NCBI GenBank assembly: GCA_027620575.1
Contig: JAQCDT010000038.1
Span: 1-9,449 of the forward strand
Origin: Verrucomicrobiota bacterium
GTDB taxonomy: Bacteria; Verrucomicrobiota; Verrucomicrobiia; Opitutales; Coraliomargaritaceae
Direction: 5' to 3'
Length of the DNA stretch: 9,449 nt
Positions 7,504-9,449 of the stretch are shown piece by piece (position 1 is the first letter of the stretch; each line of letters starts with the position of its first letter). Made by a program: the position numbers and the translations under genes. The notes beneath the pieces are model-generated. The model searched no databases. It was not told the DNA's origin and saw nothing but the letters and a program-made list of their open reading frames with translations.

Positions 7504-8799
7504 ATGCAGCCAATTGAATATCCTAGAAATAGCGGTTTAAAAATAAGAGAGCGAAAGAACAGTAGTACCTCTAAAGATAGCATTTCATTTAGGATATTTA
7601 TCCCAGCTAAGTATGGCTTACAAAAGAGATACAAGCAATTTACCAAGCTCAAGGATGCTAGGGACTATTGTACTAACGTATATGATAATTTAAAGAGGTC
7701 TGGAAGGGGGCTAAGGGGCCTTAGTGAGTCCGAGATATCGGAAGTACAACTAGCCTACAAAAAGCTCAAGGATGCCGGTATTTCGCTTACTGAAGCAGTT
7801 GACTATGCTATCCCTAAATTAAGAGCAAAAGCTCAAAATAGAATGCTTTCTGACCTTATATCTGAGTATAATAATTGGAAAGAGAATGACTTTGAAAAGG
7901 GACTGATTCGAGAAGTAACTTTTAAGGCTATCAAAAAGAAATCGGACTATATTCTTAAACACCTAGGTGATTTGAATATTGCCGAAATAGATAGGGATGC
8001 AATCAAAGCATTATTTTCAAAGTTTAAATTTAAGGTACGAACCAAGGAGAACTATTATAATCATTTAGGTTCTCTTATGAAATATGCCACTAATGAGGGC
8101 TATATCGAATCTAACCCAATAGATAATATTACTGATACAGATAAAAGGATTATGATTGGAAGAAGGGTTAATGCTACCGAGGATATTAATATACTCACAT
8201 TAAAAGATACCCGAACCCTTCTAGAAACTGCATTAGCTAATCCTCATATGGGACTTTTACCCGGTTTAATTGTTCAGTTATTTTGTGGGGTTAGAGCTAC
8301 CGAGTCAGCTATGCTGTCTTGGCAGGACATAAAGTATGATGCAGATAGTCCTTACATTAATATTTCTGCTGAAATTGCTAAGGGCCGAAATATTAGACAT
8401 ACTGAGGAGATTCCAAAGAATGCACTCCTATGGCTAAGTCTTTGTGATAAATCTAAACCATTTGGTTTTTCTAATCTAAAGAGAAGAGATAACCAGATGG
8501 ATAGGCTGAAGCAAAAGTGCGGCTTCGGAAAATGGGTAAAAGAAAAAGGAAAGAAAGATAGATGGGTAGTAAGAAAAGGTATGAAGAATGTTCTAAGGCA
8601 TTCTTTTGGGAGTTATCATTTTGAGCTTCACAAAGATGCTATTCGAACCTCTCGGGCTATGGGCCACAAATATGGCAATGATGATTTATTATTTACTCAT
8701 TACCGAGAAGCAATACCAAGGGGTGAGGGCGATAAGTACTTTAACATTGTGCCTAAACAATCTGGAGATAAAGTGATACTTATAACAAGTGTAGCCTAA
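7504..8799 (+). CDS. Tyrosine recombinase / phage-type integrase
   Basis: A 431-residue site-specific recombinase that should integrate and excise the element at the neighbouring tRNA-Leu. The N-terminal 60 residues, with FRIFIPAKYG and a basic KRYKQFTKLKDARDY segment, look like an arm-binding domain. A core-binding SAM-like domain spans about 117-205 (LSDLISEYNNW, ILKHLGDLNIAEIDRDAI, YATNEGYIESNPID). The catalytic domain has Arg264 and Glu267 (GVRATE), Lys293, Arg365 (NVLRHSFGSYH), His388 (MGHKYG) and Tyr400 (THYREAI). The first His of the box II H-x-L-R motif is Asn362 here. The end EGDKYFNIVPK resembles integrases found in Verrucomicrobiota and Planctomycetes. The ATG at 7504 is the first start after an in-frame TGA at 7495-7497; AGGA directly abuts the ATG, so the ribosome site is poor. 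The stop overlaps the next gene's start. Confidence 0.92.
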   Translation: MQPIEYPRNSGLKIRERKNSSTSKDSISFRIFIPAKYGLQKRYKQFTKLKDARDYCTNVYDNLKRSGRGLRGLSESEISEVQLAYKKLKDAGISLTEAVDYAIPKLRAKAQNRMLSDLISEYNNWKENDFEKGLIREVTFKAIKKKSDYILKHLGDLNIAEIDRDAIKALFSKFKFKVRTKENYYNHLGSLMKYATNEGYIESNPIDNITDTDKRIMIGRRVNATEDINILTLKDTRTLLETALANPHMGLLPGLIVQLFCGVRATESAMLSWQDIKYDADSPYINISAEIAKGRNIRHTEEIPKNALLWLSLCDKSKPFGFSNLKRRDNQMDRLKQKCGFGKWVKEKGKKDRWVVRKGMKNVLRHSFGSYHFELHKDAIRTSRAMGHKYGNDDLLFTHYREAIPRGEGDKYFNIVPKQSGDKVILITSVA

Positions 8800-8936
8800 T
8801 GGATAAAGATGAAGAAATTAGAAATTTGAGCAATAGAATTATCGAACTTCAAAATAAGATATTTCACTTAAAGTCGTGGGTTTTTATATTGGCTGTTATG
8901 CTTGTAGCGCTATATCTCGAGGGATTCTTTGTATAA
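8799..8936 (+). CDS. Tiny coiled-coil and membrane-segment protein overlapping the integrase stop
   Basis: An ORF of 45 codons whose ATG shares its A with the integrase stop (TAATG at 8797-8801), the arrangement of translationally coupled genes. The product opens with a charged, heptad-like stretch (MDKDEEIRNLSNRIIELQ, about residues 1-25) and ends in one hydrophobic helix (about 27-43, SWVFILAVMLVALYLEGFF). It would sit in the inner membrane as a single-pass protein, perhaps oligomerising by its N-terminal coil. No family is recognised. Coding is supported by the overlap and by the ordered coil-plus-helix design rather than by homology. Small proteins of this build occur as spanin-, holin- or toxin-like products and as accessory subunits; nothing here decides between them. 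It could be a chance ORF. Confidence 0.5.
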   Translation: MDKDEEIRNLSNRIIELQNKIFHLKSWVFILAVMLVALYLEGFFV

Positions 8937-8960
8937 TAAAATTGATTGAAAGCCGCCAGA

Positions 8961-8994
8961 AACTAGATGGTAATAAGGAATAAATTATCTAGTT
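8961..8994. repeat. 8-bp inverted repeat at the end of the convergent gene pair
   Basis: AACTAGAT (8961-8968) is the reverse complement of ATCTAGTT (8987-8994), extended inward by two G-T pairs. It lies between the convergent ends of the tiny membrane-protein gene and the right-hand gene, and covers the latter's stop codon. The place suits a shared bidirectional terminator, but no T-run follows on either side. Confidence 0.35.
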
Positions 8995-9449
8995 AAATCA
9001 TCAAGGGACTCAGAAGCTTTTTGTCGTGCATCTTGCCACATTGATGTTTGTTCATTGGACAATTGTTCAATTTCTAAACTTATTTGAGCAAGTTTAGAAA
9101 AATCTTCCTCATTAGTGCTTTCATAATTTAATGCCAGAACACCATCTACTTCCTCGACTGACCAATCATCAATGCAGTTTTTGTGAGCCTTTACCAGCTC
9201 GTAAGTTTTTTCTAAAATTTGAGTATTAATGGCATACATTGCTTCTGTTAATTTGATTGCATTTGCATTACCTTTAGGAAGGCCTACTAGTAGGCCATTG
9301 CCGAAATCTTCGTCTTTCCAATCTGTTAATTTTATCAATTCTACTAAATTTTCTTTCTCATTCTTAAACCTTAGAATAAAATCTATTTCATAAATTTTAC
9401 CTTTTTCTATCTCTTCTATGAAATCATTATCACTAGTGTTCAGAATCAT
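8985..9449 (-). CDS. Acidic protein of unknown function, possibly cut by the window edge
   Basis: At least 154 residues, not recognised. It is acidic and probably cytoplasmic: no signal peptide or membrane helix is seen. The N-terminal half (residues about 14-60: GKIYEIDFILRFKNEKENLVELIKL, then FGNGLLVGLPKGN) alternates hydrophobic residues as in beta-strands. The second half (about 60-154) looks helical, ending in a Gln/Glu-rich amphipathic stretch (LEIEQLSNEQTSMW, DARQKASESLDDL). An ATG stands exactly at the window's last three bases, so the true start could be there or further out. The gene is convergent to the integrase pair. A fold alternating strands and helices with a long C-terminal helix would suit an immunity or regulatory protein, but this is a guess. 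Confidence 0.65.
   Translation of the reverse strand: MILNTSDNDFIEEIEKGKIYEIDFILRFKNEKENLVELIKLTDWKDEDFGNGLLVGLPKGNANAIKLTEAMYAINTQILEKTYELVKAHKNCIDDWSVEEVDGVLALNYESTNEEDFSKLAQISLEIEQLSNEQTSMWQDARQKASESLDDLTR

Overview
This window looks like a piece of a moderately AT-rich bacterial chromosome. The best guess is a marine member of the Verrucomicrobiota or a relative in the PVC group. That guess rests on three things recognised by eye: a very large secreted PQQ-dehydrogenase/cytochrome c fusion with carbohydrate-binding modules, the type of its C-terminal domain, and an integrase ending in a HYRE...KYFNI motif. No search was run, so the taxonomy is an inference.

Left part (1-7206), all on the minus strand and apparently core or lineage-typical genes. 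Reading in the direction of transcription: aroC (chorismate synthase); 14 bases later a CobW/G3E-like P-loop protein with degenerate nucleotide-binding motifs; then a 1564-residue secreted protein; then, after 44 bases, a small secreted or membrane-anchored protein rich in Cys and His. The giant protein has a signal peptide, two or more carbohydrate-binding-like beta-sandwiches, a cadherin/VCBS-like domain, a PQQ sugar-dehydrogenase-type beta-propeller, a diheme cytochrome c region, a calcium-binding loop and a C-terminal beta domain. It reads as a self-contained extracytoplasmic oxidase of a sugar-like substrate that passes electrons to its own hemes.

Middle (7207-7503). A 116-base divergent intergenic region separates aroC from tRNA-Leu(CAA) on the plus strand. 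It holds a 9-bp direct repeat spaced by 19 bp. Behind the tRNA lies a short leader with two TTCGTATCA copies exactly one helical turn apart, good candidates for integrase arm-binding or regulatory sites.

Right part (7408-9449), probably the left end of an integrated element. A tyrosine recombinase gene points away from the tRNA. A 45-codon gene for a tiny coiled-coil/membrane protein overlaps its stop in a TAATG arrangement. A convergent gene for an acidic protein of unknown function reaches the window edge. The classic layout is a tRNA gene used as attachment site, then an integrase, then cargo outside the window. The distal attachment site is not in the window. The most unusual points are the fused dehydrogenase-cytochrome, the coupled mini-membrane protein, the helical-turn repeat between tRNA and integrase, and the integrase's Asn in place of the usual box II His.
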